DNA of 64,000 nucleotides from Anisodus tanguticus (Eukaryota > Streptophyta > Magnoliopsida > Solanales > Solanaceae), in the NCBI GenBank assembly GCA_034509755.1, contig CM067555.1, forward strand, positions 24,316,142 to 24,380,141, in the 5' to 3' direction. Both the position numbers and the translations under genes were made by a program. Under the pieces are notes generated by a model. The model was given only the letters and a program-made list of their open reading frames with translations. It searched no databases and had not been told where the DNA came from. This document shows positions 37,152 through 48,606 of this stretch, piece after piece (the first letter of the stretch is position 1; every line of letters begins with the position of its first letter).

Positions 37152-37213
37152 TGCTAGGAACCGGTGACATGAGGATTTTCAGTCCTCTACTCTACCAACT
37201 GAGTTGTCCCAGC
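37152..37213 (-). pseudogene. trnF-GAA: trnF-GAA, phenylalanine tRNA gene with a T-arm deletion
   Basis: The GAA anticodon in ACTGAAAATCC and the D-arm AACTCAGTTGG are present. About 11 bp of the T-arm are missing, so the cloverleaf cannot form. Strand is opposite ndhJ as expected. Confidence 0.88.
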
Positions 37214-37574
37214 TATTCCCAATGTAGTTTCCTCATTTTATTAGGGAACTGGGGTCTATGTCAATTAAAAGTACAAAAGTAGATTAAAATTTTTATCAAA
37301 GTTGGGGAATTTCTTCGATCTTCAAAAAGATGACTTTGTAAGTTTCAGTATGAGTAATGATATTGTATTGATCGGGACTCATTCAACTAGGGATTCCTTG
37401 GTCAAAGATGTTCATTTCTATGTGTATCATATATATCACAAGACTTGTGATAAGAGAAAGCCATTTACGCTCAAATCCATTTCTAAAAGAATAGAGTGAA
37501 TGAGAAAGATAAGGAGTTTGGAACCACTAAGGAAAGGGGGTCGGATAAATAGTTTGGGAGTTAAATAGTCTTTT

Positions 37575-38155
37575 TGGGGATAGAGGGACTTGAACCTTCA
37601 CGATTTTTAAAGTCAACGGATTTTCCTCTTACTATAAATTTCATTATTGTCGGTATTGAGATGTAGAACGGGACTCTATCTTTATTCTCGTCCAATTAAT
37701 CAGTTTTTCAAAAGATCTATCATACTATGGAGTGAATGATTTGATCAATGAATATTCGATTCTTTCTTCAATGTAGAGTCTATTCACACCAATTCTTCTA
37801 TTTTTTATAGAAAAATACCGATTCGGGTCGTCATTAATAATTTGATATAGTATTCAATACATATGTATATATGTTTATCCTTCACTTTATTCTTTTTATT
37901 TCTGAAGTTTCAATGTAAAGATTCCTTTACCAACACATTTAACTCCATTTGTTAGAATAGCTTCCATTGAGTCTCTGCATCTATCCTTTCTTTCTGATTC
38001 TTTGTTTGTTTTTAGAAAATAGGATTTGGCTCAGGATTTCCCATTTTTGTTAATTCCAGGGTTTCTCTGAATTTGAAAGTGATCACTTAGTAAGTTTCCA
38101 TACCAATGCTTAATCCAATTAAGTCCGTAGTGTCTACCGATTTCTCCATATCCCC
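37575..38155 (-). pseudogene. trnL-UAA: trnL-UAA, leucine tRNA gene with the plastid group I intron
   Basis: The 5' exon (38155-38121) is GGGGATATGGAGAAATCGG..., the 3' exon is near 37575-37626 and ends in TATCCCC. Between them is the single plastid group I intron. The 3' exon lacks several bases around the variable arm (TTTAAAAATCGTGAAGG), so I call it degraded. Position between trnF and trnT-UGU is canonical. Confidence 0.9.
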
Positions 38156-38858
38156 CTTTCTTTTTGTTTTGAGATTAGGATCTCGTTGTGATGTCATTCC
38201 TTTTTCTTTTTCTTTCATTTATATTGGAACCATTGAATTCATAAGGTACCGATTTCTATCTCGAAAACGTGTTTTCTCCTCTTTGATTTTCTTAACTATC
38301 TTCTATAGGAGATCTTTTTTTTTGTCCAATCAAAAAAGATTTTATCATTTCGAAATCCGCAATTCAATATAGACGGATATATACCCCATCCATATGTCTC
38401 TATTCCAGTCATTTTACCATTCAATTTGGAATACTTGAACGATCAATTCTTGTTTTTTATATTCACTTTCTCCTGAAAGCGGGGGAATGTCTCATTAGTT
38501 ATAACTAACTATTCCATTAAACAATTAGAATTTGAAATAAATATAGAATGAGAGAAATATATGATATAGAATCAAATATAGAACAATATAAAAACAATTT
38601 CAAATGAAAAAAAAAAAGAAATGAAAAAGAATATTTACCATTCAAATTGAAAATGAAAATAAAAGAATATTAATAATATTTACAATCACTATTTAATAAT
38701 ATTAGTATTAGAATTGTGATAAATTGAAATTCTATATCGCTATATTAATCCTTATGTTCTAGAATATTCAATATAATATTGAATAGTTAATAACTAAGAT
38801 TTCAATTCCAGTAGTTTAGTCAATTACTATGCATGCATATAAGATTTCTGTTATGTGG
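38156..38858. other. trnL-UAA to trnT-UGU spacer
   Basis: Very AT-rich plastid spacer with A- and T-runs. No gene was seen in it. Confidence 0.7.
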
Positions 38859-38931
38859 GCCCGCTTAGCTCAGAAGTTAGAGCATCACATTTGTAATGAT
38901 ATGGTCATCGGTTCAATTCCGATAGCCAGCT
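38859..38931 (+). tRNA. trnT-UGU: trnT-UGU, threonine tRNA gene (near intact)
   Basis: The acceptor GCCCGCT...AGCC(A)GCT carries one change. The D-arm TAGCTCAGAAGTTAGAG, TGT anticodon in TTTGTAATG and T-arm GGTTCAATTCC are clear. A few stem bases differ from the usual gene. The following 38932-39285 is the rps4 upstream spacer. Confidence 0.88.
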
Positions 38932-39590
38932 TTTCCCTATTGTTTTTATTCCATATTTTACATGCTTGATAATGTTCCTTTGAAATAAAAGAATATTAAA
39001 ATAGTGCTTTCCTCCTTTTCCAAAAGCAATCAATTTATTATAGGAACTTCCAATTATGTCAGGAAATGATTATATATATAATAGTAGGGGTTTTGTCTAT
39101 TTATCCAATTCATACCATTCTTCTTATCTTTATAGTAATAGTAGAAGTACACTATTTCGGTAAACTTCGCTTCATATAGTTCAGTTTAGATTTATTCTGT
39201 AAAATAAAATTCAATAAAAAAGAAAATAAATAGAAATAAGAATTAATTCGAAATACTAAATAAGAAATAAGAATAAGGAGTCTTTATGTCGCGTTACCGA
39301 GGACCTCATTTCCAAAAAACATGCCGCCTAGGGGCTTTACTAGGACTAACTAATAAAAAGCCTAGGACCGGAAGTGATCTTAGAAACCAATCTCATTCCG
39401 GGAAAAAATCTCAATATCGTATTCTTCTAGAAGAAAAAACAAAAATTGTGTTGTCATTATGGTCTTACAGAATGACAATTACTTAAATACGTTCGTATCG
39501 CTAGAAAAGCCATGGGGTCAACAGGTCAAGTTTTACTACAGTTAATTGAATGTGTTTGGATAACATCCTTTTTCGATTGGGTATGACTTT

Positions 39591-39710
39591 TGTTTAGAGA
39601 CCCACATCGGATATGGAATGGGAACATGCACTCCTTATATGGACTTGGGAAATCCTCACCCTACAAGCTAGCTTTCGGTGTTGAGTTAGGCCCAAGATCC
39701 ATTCTTTACA
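39591..39710 (+). repeat. TRIM left LTR
   Basis: 120 bp, TGTT...TTTACA, paired with 39813-39932. Confidence 0.9.
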
Positions 39711-39723
39711 TGGTATCAGAGCC
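39711..39723 (+). other. TRIM primer binding site
   Basis: TGGTATCAGAGCC directly after the left LTR matches the initiator-methionine tRNA 3' end complement. Confidence 0.9.
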
Positions 39724-39812
39724 AGACTCATTCCAATTTTTTGTTCGTCGATGTTGGGCCTCAAATTATATTATTCCCCCTCCAATTAACAAGGTCTGGG
39801 CGTGCAAGGGAG

Positions 39813-39932
39813 TGTTAAGAGTCCCACATCGGTTATGGAATGTGAACATGGACTCCTTATATGGACTTGGACAATCCTCACCCTACAAGCTAGCTTTTCG
39901 GGTTGAGTTAGGCCCAAGATCAATTCTTTACA
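39813..39932 (+). repeat. TRIM right LTR
   Basis: 120 bp, preceded by a purine-rich tract and followed by rps4 coding sequence. Confidence 0.9.
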
Positions 39933-40238
39933 GCTTCAACTATTCTCACAGCCCATCCATTAGTTAATCATCGACATATTTTAGTTAATGGTCATATAGT
40001 AGATATATCGAGTTATCGCTGCAAACCACAAGATATTATTATAACAAAGGACGAACAAAAATCTAGAGCTCTGATTCAAATTTCTCTCGACTCATCCCCT
40101 CATGAGGAATTACCAAATCATTTGACCCTTCACCCATTCCAATATAAAGGATTAGTAAATCAAATAATAGATAGTAAATGGGTCGGTTTGAAAATAAATG
40201 AATTTCTCATCGTAGAATATTATTCTCGTCAGACTTAA

Positions 40239-40598
40239 ACCTCAGACTGAAACCAATGGTTCGCAAAAACAACGTTCGCCTTTTTCTGATATATTTATAA
40301 CAGATTAATTCAATGAATTAGAAAGAATAACCTGATTGATGGTCTATATCTTTTAGACTATAGTTAATGGATACTCTTAAATCATAATTCTAATTATATA
40401 GACTATGATTCAATATCAGAAAAAATTTCAAAATCATTTTCGGTTTTGGAGTTCTCAACAACAAACACCTACCCCTCTATTAGAATAGAAATTAAAAAAA
40501 AATTGATTTGATTGTATAGTGTATAGCCGTTATTTATGAAAAATTGGCAGTTATTATATTTTCATCATAGAATGAATATTCGATCTTTTTTCTTCTTT
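40239..40598. other. rps4 to ycf3 spacer, left part
   Basis: AT-rich plastid spacer, continued at 44905-45190 beyond copia element 2. trnS-GGA, which belongs here, was not found in either part. Confidence 0.65.
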
Positions 40599-40603
40599 GT
40601 AAT
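40599..40603. repeat. Target-site duplication GTAAT, left copy (copia element 2)
   Basis: GTAAT precedes the left LTR, and the second copy is at 44900-44904. Confidence 0.9.
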
Positions 40604-40883
40604 TGAAAGAAATTATCCCTTGATTATTTTCATTAATTGAAAAAGTATATATACAATTTACATATTTCCATAATAGGAGAATCCTATTCCTAAAACATTA
40701 TTCTATTTGGAGACTAACTATACAATTATGGTAAGTGTACAATACTAATTACACTACACATGATATTACACAATTGTACAAAGGAAAGGAGAGCCCACAG
40801 GTGGGCTATGATCGAGACCCACTATATACATAAGTATACATAATATACTCATGTATATTGTGTATACCTATGTATATTTAACA
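40604..40883 (-). repeat. Copia element 2, left (3') LTR
   Basis: 280 bp, TGAAAGAAAT...TATTTAACA on the plus strand. Confidence 0.92.
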
Positions 40884-43800
40884 CACCCCGCAGTCATAGC
40901 GGGCGGTCTTCAAACGTTGAGACTGTCCCTAAAATCTTCAAAAAGGACCGAGGGAAGATAATTTGTAAAGATGTCGGCAATTTGATACCTGGAAGGGACA
41001 TGGCAGACGCGTACTTAACTACGAGCAACCTTTTCGCGAACAAAGTGAATGTCCATCTCGATATGTTTAGTGCGCTGGTGCTGAACTGGATTACCGAAAA
41101 GGTAAATGGCACTAACATTATCACAATAAACCAATGTCGCTTTTTGAATAGGACAATGAAGCTCTAAGAACAAATTACGTAACCAACATGATTTAGAGAC
41201 CACATTAGCTACCCCTCGATACTCGACCTCGGCACTGGAGCGGGACAAAGTCAACTGACATTTCGCAGAACATGAGACCAAGTTATTGCCAAGAAACATA
41301 CAATAGCCAATCGTAGACCATTTGGTGTCCGGACAACCACCCCAATCAGCATCTGTATACGAGACAAGTGTGGATGTCGATGAAGGATATAAATGCAAGC
41401 CATAGTCAAGTGTACCCTGAATATACCAAATGATGTGTTTGAGCACATTCATGTGCTCAACCATGGGATCATGCATAAACAAACACAGCTGTTGTACGAC
41501 ATACGTAATATCTGGTCTCGTGAATGTGAGTTACTGAAGGGCTCCTACAAGACTGTGATAGAAGGTCAGATCCTCGTACCAACTGGAGTGGAAGTGGACT
41601 TACAGGATGACATCCCAACCATCTCAATGATCTCGGTTGCATACTTCCTTTGTGATAAGAACAATCCACTTACATGACGAGTGACAGCAATCCCCAAAAA
41701 ATAACTCAAGGGCCCCAAGTCTTTCATAGCAAACTAAGAGCTAAGCATTGTCATGATAGACTGGCATAAGGCATCAGAAGAGGCAGTTAGGATAATATCA
41801 TCCACATATAATAGTATATAAGCTAAAGACGAACCACGATGATATATGAATAAGGAATTATCCGATATGCTGTGAGTGAACCCAATAGTCGAAACATAGT
41901 CGGTGAACCTCTTATACCAGGCCCGTAGAGACTGCTTAAGCGCATATAAGGACTTTTTCAACAAACATACATGATGAGGATATTTGGGATTCCTAAACCC
42001 CACATGCTGATGCATATAGACTGTTTTCTTGAGATCACAATGTAAGAAGGCATTCTTCACATCTAACTGATGAATGGGCCATGCTTTCGAAAGAGCCAAG
42101 TTGAGCAGGGCAAATGGTAGCCATCTTGACCACCAGACTAAATGTCTCTCCACAATCTACACCAACCTGCTGAGTCTTACCATCACCCACAAGCCGAGCC
42201 TTATGCCTTGCAAATGAACCGTCTGAATTGTCCTTATGAGCAAAAATCAATATAGACCTAATAATATTAATACCAGATGGATGGGGAACCAACTCTCACG
42301 TCTTATTATCAATAAGAGCATTATATTCATTGGTCATAGAAATTTTCCAAATTTGGGCCATTTAATGCAGACATATGATTACGGGGTAATGGTGATTTAA
42401 GAACATTAGAATTTAAATTAAAATGCCTTTTTGGTTTAAAAACACCCCGTTGACTACAAGTGACCGGTCTATGACTTGGGGAAGAATTGGGCGGATTTTG
42501 GGAATTTTCTGGACTAGGATGGACTGGCCAGCAGGCAGTGGGCCTGCTGACCCAACGCGGTAGGCAAAAATAGTGGAGGATGTAGGAACTGGACCAGTTT
42601 TAGTATTAGGTTGGACTGGCTCAATTGCTGAAACTGGCCTAGTGACGAAACTGGGCACATAGGCCTGCGACGGACCAGTGGACCAGCGGGCAGTAGGTCC
42701 GCTGGAGGATTTGGGGTGCGGGATATGTCTGAAAAATGGTGAATAATATACGGGGACATACCATCATCAAAAAATTTATTTGAACTCGGCACGGGATTAC
42801 TAACCTTAGCAAATGAAAACTGGAATTCATCAAAAATTACATGGCGACTAATGATGATTTTATTAGAGGATAAATCAAAACATTTGTAACCACGATAATT
42901 AGACGGAAACCCCAAAAATACACACGGAGTAGACTGGGCCTGAAGTTTGTTAATTGTGGTGGACGGAAATAACGGATAACATAAGCACCAGAAGATCCTA
43001 AGATATGAATACGAAGGAATCTTATTATATAAAATTTGAAAGGGGGATGAATATGTCAAACCTTTGGAAGGAAGAATGTTAAGGAGATATGTAGCCATTT
43101 GTAGAGCATGATGCCAAAAAGACGGGGGTACGGAAGCATGAATCATTAAAGTGCGGACAATGTTATTAATGGTATGAGTTTTGCGTTCGGCTTTCCCATT
43201 TTGTGATGACTTATGAGGGCAAGAAAAATGAAAATTGACCCCATTAGTTGCATAAAATTCCCGAAACACCCCGTTGTCATATTCCCTGCCATTATCACAT
43301 TGAATGTTTTTTATTTCTCATTCGAATTAGGTTCTAATGAATGCTCTAAATTTTAGTAAGATGGAAAAAACTTGAGATTTTTTCGCTATTGGAAAAGTCC
43401 ATAAAAATTTAGAATAATCATCCAAAAAGAGAACATAATACCGATGACCCAAAGAACTAAGAACAGGAGATGTCCATAAGTGGCTATGAATAATATCAAA
43501 TGACATTAAAGTATGAGACTTAGAATCTACAAATGGCAACCTAACAATTTTTCCTAAAGAACAAGAATGACCATTCGGAGTACTATGCGCACCATTACAT
43601 GAAATAAAATTATTTTTATCTAAGGAAGACAAAATGGATGACCCCGGATGACCAAGACGAGCATGCCACAAGGAAGGGAAAGGGCTGCAAATATTGACTG
43701 TAAGTCTTGACTCGATAGACTGGAACATGGTGTGATAGGATAAAGATCTCCCCTACTATCACACCTCATAAAAGGACTCTCCATCTTGAAATCCTTCACA

Positions 43801-44110
43801 GAGAAACCAAACAGATCAAATTCAATAGACAAGGAATTGTCAGTGTGAATTTACGGACATACACTAAGTTTTTAATCAATTTGCGGGCATGTAGGGTATT
43901 TTTTAAGATAAGGGGTGGATGGGGGGGGGGGGGGGGTGGAGACAGTTTTATGACCATAACCACGAATTGGAATATAGTTACCATTACCAATAATTATGCC
44001 ACGAGGGTTGCTCAAATTGGAATAAGACGAGAGAGTACCTGAATCAGGTGTTATGTGGGTAGTGGCACCAGTGTCCATATACTAATTTGGGTCCGGTGGA
44101 GTCAAACCAA
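40884..44110 (-). pseudogene. Copia element 2 pol remnant
   Basis: On the minus strand the protease with intact DTGATTH lies at 44078-44055. GAG_pre-integrase starts near 43690 (WHARLGHPG). Integrase covers about 43560-42780, where the first catalytic Asp of HSDLW is His (HSHLW). A 251-codon integrase/linker frame lies at 43269-42514 (QNGKAERKTHTINNIVRTLM, then CVFLGFPSNYRGYKCFDL). RT is at about 42292-41690 with the active site YVDD intact (about 41810). RNase H runs from about 41482 to 40890 (WGGCPDTKWSTIGYC, SSAEVEYRG and TKHIEMDIHFVREK). Frameshifts between these frames make it non-functional. Confidence 0.9.
43921..43936 (+). repeat. G16 homopolymer in copia element 2
   Basis: Sixteen consecutive G (C on the element strand) lie just downstream of the protease motif, where related elements encode several prolines (CCN codons). 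Length may be unreliable in sequencing. Confidence 0.85.
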
Positions 44111-44378
44111 GTGTGTGCATTGCAGCCTCAATATTGGTCTGAGTAGGGCCTGCTGCATGGTGGACTTGCGGAGGCTAGGGCCCAAGTACCCCTGTGTGCT
44201 ACCCCGGCCCAGTGCTGCTTCGGGAAGACCTACTGGCCCAATTGGTATTGAGCTGAGGAGGCTGCTGGAAAGCAACTGGAACTGGGCTGTACTGGACAGT
44301 AAAACTGGGTTGTTGGGCCACTGCCCACTATTCAAGGCCCACGACCCAGTGGCCAAAGGCTGGGACCAGTGGGTCGGT

Positions 44379-44445
44379 GGCAGGATGAAACATGTTCCTT
44401 GACGTTAGAAACAACAAGGGCAGGATGAAACATGTTCCTTGACGT
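44379..44445. repeat. Two 27-bp direct repeats, period 40 bp
   Basis: The same 27 bp occur at 44379-44405 and 44419-44445, in the residual gag area of copia element 2. They may mark a duplication next to the gag deletion. Confidence 0.88.
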
Positions 44446-44608
44446 AGACATTACGAAAGAACAGAAAGTGATAGAGGGATTTGGAAGAGAAAATTGGAGA
44501 GCAGAAAATATATGCGGAAACCGAGGATAGGCTCTCGAAATCTGCTTGGCCGAGGAACAAGAAAATTTGGGAGAATATTTTTTTGTTTGACCTAGACTTT
44601 TGATACCA

Positions 44609-44899
44609 TGAAAGAAATAATCCCTTGATTATTTTAATTAATTGAAAGAATATATATACAATTTACATATTTCCATAATAGGAGAATCCTATTCCTATTC
44701 TATTCCTAAAACCTTATTCTATTTGGAGACTAACTATACAATTATGGTAAGTGTATAATACTAATTACACTACAGATGATATTACACAATTGTACAAAGG
44801 AAATGAGAGCCCACGGGTGGCCTGTGACCGAGACCCACTATATACATAAGTATACATAATATAGTCATGTATATTGTGTATACCTATATATATTTAACG
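44609..44899 (-). repeat. Copia element 2, right (5') LTR
   Basis: 291 bp, with an extra 11-bp direct repeat (ATTCCTATTCT-type) absent from the left LTR near 44690-44706. Confidence 0.92.
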
Positions 44900-44904
44900 G
44901 TAAT

Positions 44905-45190
44905 TTGTATCATGATTTAATCAAAATTTCTCGAGTTCTTCTAATTTGTAACTCACCGAAATCGGAAAAGTTCCTATACTACTACATTAGTATGAAATTG
45001 AATCGCCTTGAAATATTTCTTATTTCTTATTGATTCTTGTCAATAAGGAACAATTGGAATAGATGATTCATATCTTTTGATTTTTTCTTTAAAAAATAAG
45101 TGTTTATGTTATTTTGTACTATACCATTCTTTTCTTTGTGGCATCCTTTTCCCATGAGTAATGAAAATAATTCTAGAAGGGATTTCACCT
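44905..45190. other. rps4 to ycf3 spacer, right part
   Basis: Plastid spacer leading to the ycf3 start. No tRNA was seen. Confidence 0.65.
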
Positions 45191-46742
45191 ATGCCTAGAT
45201 CACGGATAAATGGAAATTTTATTGATTAGACCTTTTCAATTGTAGCCAATATCTTATTACGAGTAATTCCGACAACTTTAGGAGAAAAAGAGGCATTTAC
45301 CTATTACAGATATGGTGCGATTTGATTCTTTATTTATTTCATATTTATTCATTTCTATTAGTCTTACGAGGAAAAAAACACATGATCTAAAAGAAAAATT
45401 TTGAAAAAAAAAATTACGCTTTTTGAAGGTGAAGTTTGGAAATAGAACAATTCCTTCTGTCGTGTATCCTCGATTAATGCAACCTCAAATGCTATGTTCC
45501 AATTCTTCAATTCTTCAATTCTAGTATTAAGCGAAAGGTTACGCCTAGAGGTTCAATATTACTTGTCAATCCTATTCTACTAGCGCTAATAGGAAGCATA
45601 GGGGAAGAAGCGCTACACCTAGGAATCAACAACACGAAAATTTAGTTCTAAGTCAGCTTTTTCCTTAGCGGGCTTGGGACTAAAAGAATGGTTGGGACAA
45701 CAAACATCCATCTCATTCATCCTTTGGATAACCATCGAAGACTATTGAAGTGACTAATTCCTGGAAATTAGATAGCGTTAAAAACAAAGAAATTGTTGGA
45801 GTTATCTTATCATTTCTATCTAGTCCGAATAGGCTTGATGCTAAGAAATAATCTCTTGCAGGAAGGTTGGCTAGATATTTCTTGTAAAAATAGTAGCCCT
45901 ACTGAGTTCATAATGAGAATATTTTCATCGTTGAATCCTTTTTAATTCTATGTATTATTCTCATTATGCACATAAGGGAGGAGCCGTATGAGGTGAAAGT
46001 CTTACGTACGATTCTGGAACGGAGATTATTTCAATTGAATGATGACCATAACAGATGTCGGCTCAATCCGAAGGTAATTACTCGGAAGGTTTGCAGAATT
46101 ATTATGAATCTATGCGACTAGAAATTGATCCCTATGATCGAAGTTTTTACTCTATAATCTAGGGCTTATCCACACAAGTAATTGAGAACATACAAAAGCT
46201 TTGGAATAGTATTTTTGAGTACTAGAACAAAACCCATTCTTACCACAAGCTTTTAATAATAATGGTTGTGATCTGTCATTATATGCGACTATCTCCACTA
46301 TAGAAAGAAAAAACAGAAAATCTAGTAAAGTAACTACTAGAACCAAATAGGCTTTCTACATATGCATCGTCTAAAACAACGATTTTTATCAGCTATAGCA
46401 AAGAAAGAAACTTGATAGAAGTCAAAAAAGGAAAAAATAAAAATGCCTAGCAACCTTTTTCTATGGATATAAGTCTTTCATTGATATAGAGAGAAGAAGC
46501 ACCGTAAAAATCAATTTGCGAGGTTTTGGGCCGATACAATAATAATTGCATACTTATCTCATGATGTGAGATAAAAATTAGGAATTAACTAATGTAATAG
46601 AGTTGATCCACTAAAGTCTTGGGAAGCGGTGTAGGATCAGATCCCAAAGATAGTAAGTATTTTTTTTCTTATGAAAGAAAGTCTTTTTCAAAGATTATAT
46701 ATAAATTTATCTATGAAACCGAGATAGTTACCTTTCATAAAT
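45191..46742 (+). pseudogene. ycf3: ycf3 (pafI) pseudogene, exons 1 and 2 only
   Basis: Ycf3 (168 residues) is a TPR protein assembling photosystem I. Exon 1 (45191 to about 45316, MPRSRINGNFID) has a stop in place of Lys in IDKTF. The group II intron 1 has its domain V at 45981-46017 (GAGCCGTATGAGG...). Exon 2 (about 46053-46280) covers SAQSEGNYSEGLQNYYE through AFNN and the VICHY region. Intron 2 begins near 46280 and fades out by about 46742. Exon 3 is absent: the next plastid sequence is internal psaA, so one deletion removed exon 3, the spacer and the psaA start. Confidence 0.9.
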
Positions 46743-46830
46743 ATAAATGCCTATGCTTTATTCTAACACTAGTATAAATGCCTATGCTTTATTCTAACAC
46801 TAGTATAAATGCCTGTGCTTTATTCATACC
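46743..46830. repeat. Three 31-bp tandem repeats at the ycf3/psaA deletion junction
   Basis: Units start at 46743, 46774 and 46805 (last one partial and diverged). They lie exactly where ycf3 intron 2 gives way to psaA coding sequence. The last copy runs into the psaA reading frame (YDLEEISRKVFS), so the unit may derive from the HADAHDFDSHTS region of psaA. Confidence 0.85.
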
Positions 46831-48597
46831 TATGATTTGGAGGAGATCTCTCGAAAAGTATTCAGTGCACATTTCGGTCAACTCTCCATCATCTTTCTTT
46901 GGTTGAGCGGCATGTATTTCCACGGTGCTCATTTTTCTAATTATGAAGCATGGCTATGTGATCCAACTCACATTGGGCCTAGTGCCTAGGTTGTTTGGGC
47001 GATAGTGGGCCAAGAAATATTAAATGGTGACGTAGGCGGGGGTTTCCGAGGAATACAAATAACCTTTGGTTTTTTTCAGATTTGGCGAGCACCTGGAATA
47101 ACTAGTGAATTACAACTCTATTGTACAATAATTGGGGCATTGGTCTTTGCAGCGTTAATGCTTTTTGCTGGTTGGTTTCATTATCATGAAGCGGCACCAA
47201 AATTGTCTTGGTTTCAAGATGTAGAATCTAAGTGGAATCACCATTTGGCAGGGCTACTAGGGCTTGGGTTTCTCTCTTGGGCGGGGCATCAAGTACACAT
47301 ATCTTTACCGATTAACCAATTTCTAAACGCTGGAGTAGATCCTAAAGAGATACTACTTCCTCATGATTTTATCTTGAATCGAGATCTTTTGACTTAACTT
47401 TATCCCAGTGTTTGCCGAGGGAGCAACCCCATTTTTCACTTTGAATTGGTCAAAATATATGGAGTTTCTAACTTTTTGTGAAGGATTAGCTCCAGTAACT
47501 GGGGGTCTGTGTCTAACTGATATTGCCCATCTCCATTTAGCTATTGCAATTCTTTTTCTGCTAGCGGGTCACATGTATAGGACCAACTAGGGTATTGGAC
47601 ATGGACTAAAAGATATTTTATAAGCTCATCAAGGTCCATTTACAAGTCAGGGCCATAAAGGCCTATATGAGATCCTAACAACGTCATGATATGCTCAATT
47701 ATCTCTTAACTTAGCTATGTTAGGCTGTTTAACCATTATTATAGCTCATAATATGTATTACATGCCCCTTTATCCGTATCTAGCTACTGACTACGGTACA
47801 CAACTGTCATTGTTCACACATCACATGTGGATTGGTGGATTTCTCATAGTTGGTGCTGTCACGCATAAAACCATTTTCATGGTAAGAGATTATGATCCAA
47901 CTACTCGGTACAATGATCTATTAGATCATGTCGTTAGGCATCGTGATGCAATCATATCTCATATCAACTGGTCATGTATATATCTAGGCTTTCACAGTTT
48001 TAGTTTGTATATTCATAATGACATCATGAGCGCTATACAATTACAACATGTTTTTCTCAATGGATACAAAACACCCATGCTTTAGCACATGGTGCAACAA
48101 AAAACACCAGTTTAACTTAGGGGGTGGTGATTTAGTGGCAGTGGGTAACAAGCTGTCTTTGTTTCGTATTTCATTAAAAACCATCGATTTCTTGGTACAT
48201 CACATTCATGAATTTACGATTCATGTGAATGTATTGATACTTTTAAAAGGTGTTCTAGTTGCTCGCAATTCCCATTTGATACAGGATAAAACAAATCTTT
48301 GTTTTTGTTTTCCTTGTGATGGACGTGGAAGAGGGGTACATGTCAAGTATCGACCATGGATCATATCTTTTTAGGACTATTCTGGATGTACAATGCTATT
48401 TTGGTAGTAATATTCCATTTCAGTTGGAAAATACAGTCAGATATTTGGGGCAGCGTAAGTGATCAAGGGGTCGTAACTCATATCACGTGAGGAAACTTTG
48501 TGCAGAGTTCTATGACTATTAATGGGTTGCTCCGCGATTTCCTATGGGCACAGGGACCCCAAGTAATTCAGTCTTATAGTTCTTCATTATCTGTATA

Positions 48598-48606
48598 TGG
48601 CCTTTT
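48598..48606. repeat. Target-site duplication of the LINE insertion, left copy
   Basis: TGGCCTTTT at 48598-48606 is repeated at 50054-50062. It belongs to the AYGLFF part of psaA. Confidence 0.75.

Larger units (their letters stand above)
39591..39932 (+). mobile_element. TRIM (terminal-repeat retrotransposon in miniature) inserted in rps4
   Basis: Two 120-bp direct repeats (39591-39710 and 39813-39932) begin TGTT and end TTTACA. They carry the AG(A/T)CCCACATCGG motif common at the start of plant TRIM LTRs. A primer binding site TGGTATCAGAGCC follows the first repeat, and a purine-rich tract (GCAAGGGAG) precedes the second. Only about 100 bp lie between the LTRs, with no coding capacity. The flanks ACTTT and GCTTC differ by one G-A and one C-T change, a decayed 5-bp duplication of the rps4 target. 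The LTRs differ at about 9-10 positions. Confidence 0.92.
39286..40238 (+). pseudogene. rps4: rps4 pseudogene, plastid 30S ribosomal protein S4, split by a TRIM element
   Basis: S4 (201 residues) nucleates 30S assembly. The start MSRYRGPHFQK is at 39286 and the end EYYSRQT plus stop is at 40238. A frameshift occurs near codon 60. At the LGM-A/S-T position (39590) a 342-bp miniature LTR element is inserted; coding resumes at 39933 (STI...HPLVNHRHILVNGHIVDI). Further changes follow. Strand and place fit the plastome. Confidence 0.94.
40604..44899 (-). mobile_element. Copia element 2, LTR retrotransposon in the rps4-ycf3 spacer, gag mostly deleted
   Basis: The element is 4,296 bp on the minus strand. 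LTRs are 280 bp (left) and 291 bp (right), with 5-bp TSD GTAAT and a minus-strand primer site TGGTATCAAAAG just inside the right LTR (44596-44608). Protease, integrase, RT and RNase H remnants are ordered as in Ty1/copia. Only about 530 bp separate the 5' LTR and the protease motif, so most of gag is missing. The LTRs differ at roughly 15-17 positions plus one 11-bp insertion. The outer TG of the right LTR has become CG. Confidence 0.93.

Noticed and set aside
43921..43936. G-quadruplex regulatory element
   Set aside because: A pure G16 run inside a dead retrotransposon is more simply a slipped homopolymer, and it may be a sequencing artefact.
44055..44402. 115-codon plus-strand frame as a gene
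   Set aside because: It is the antisense of the copia element 2 gag/protease region.
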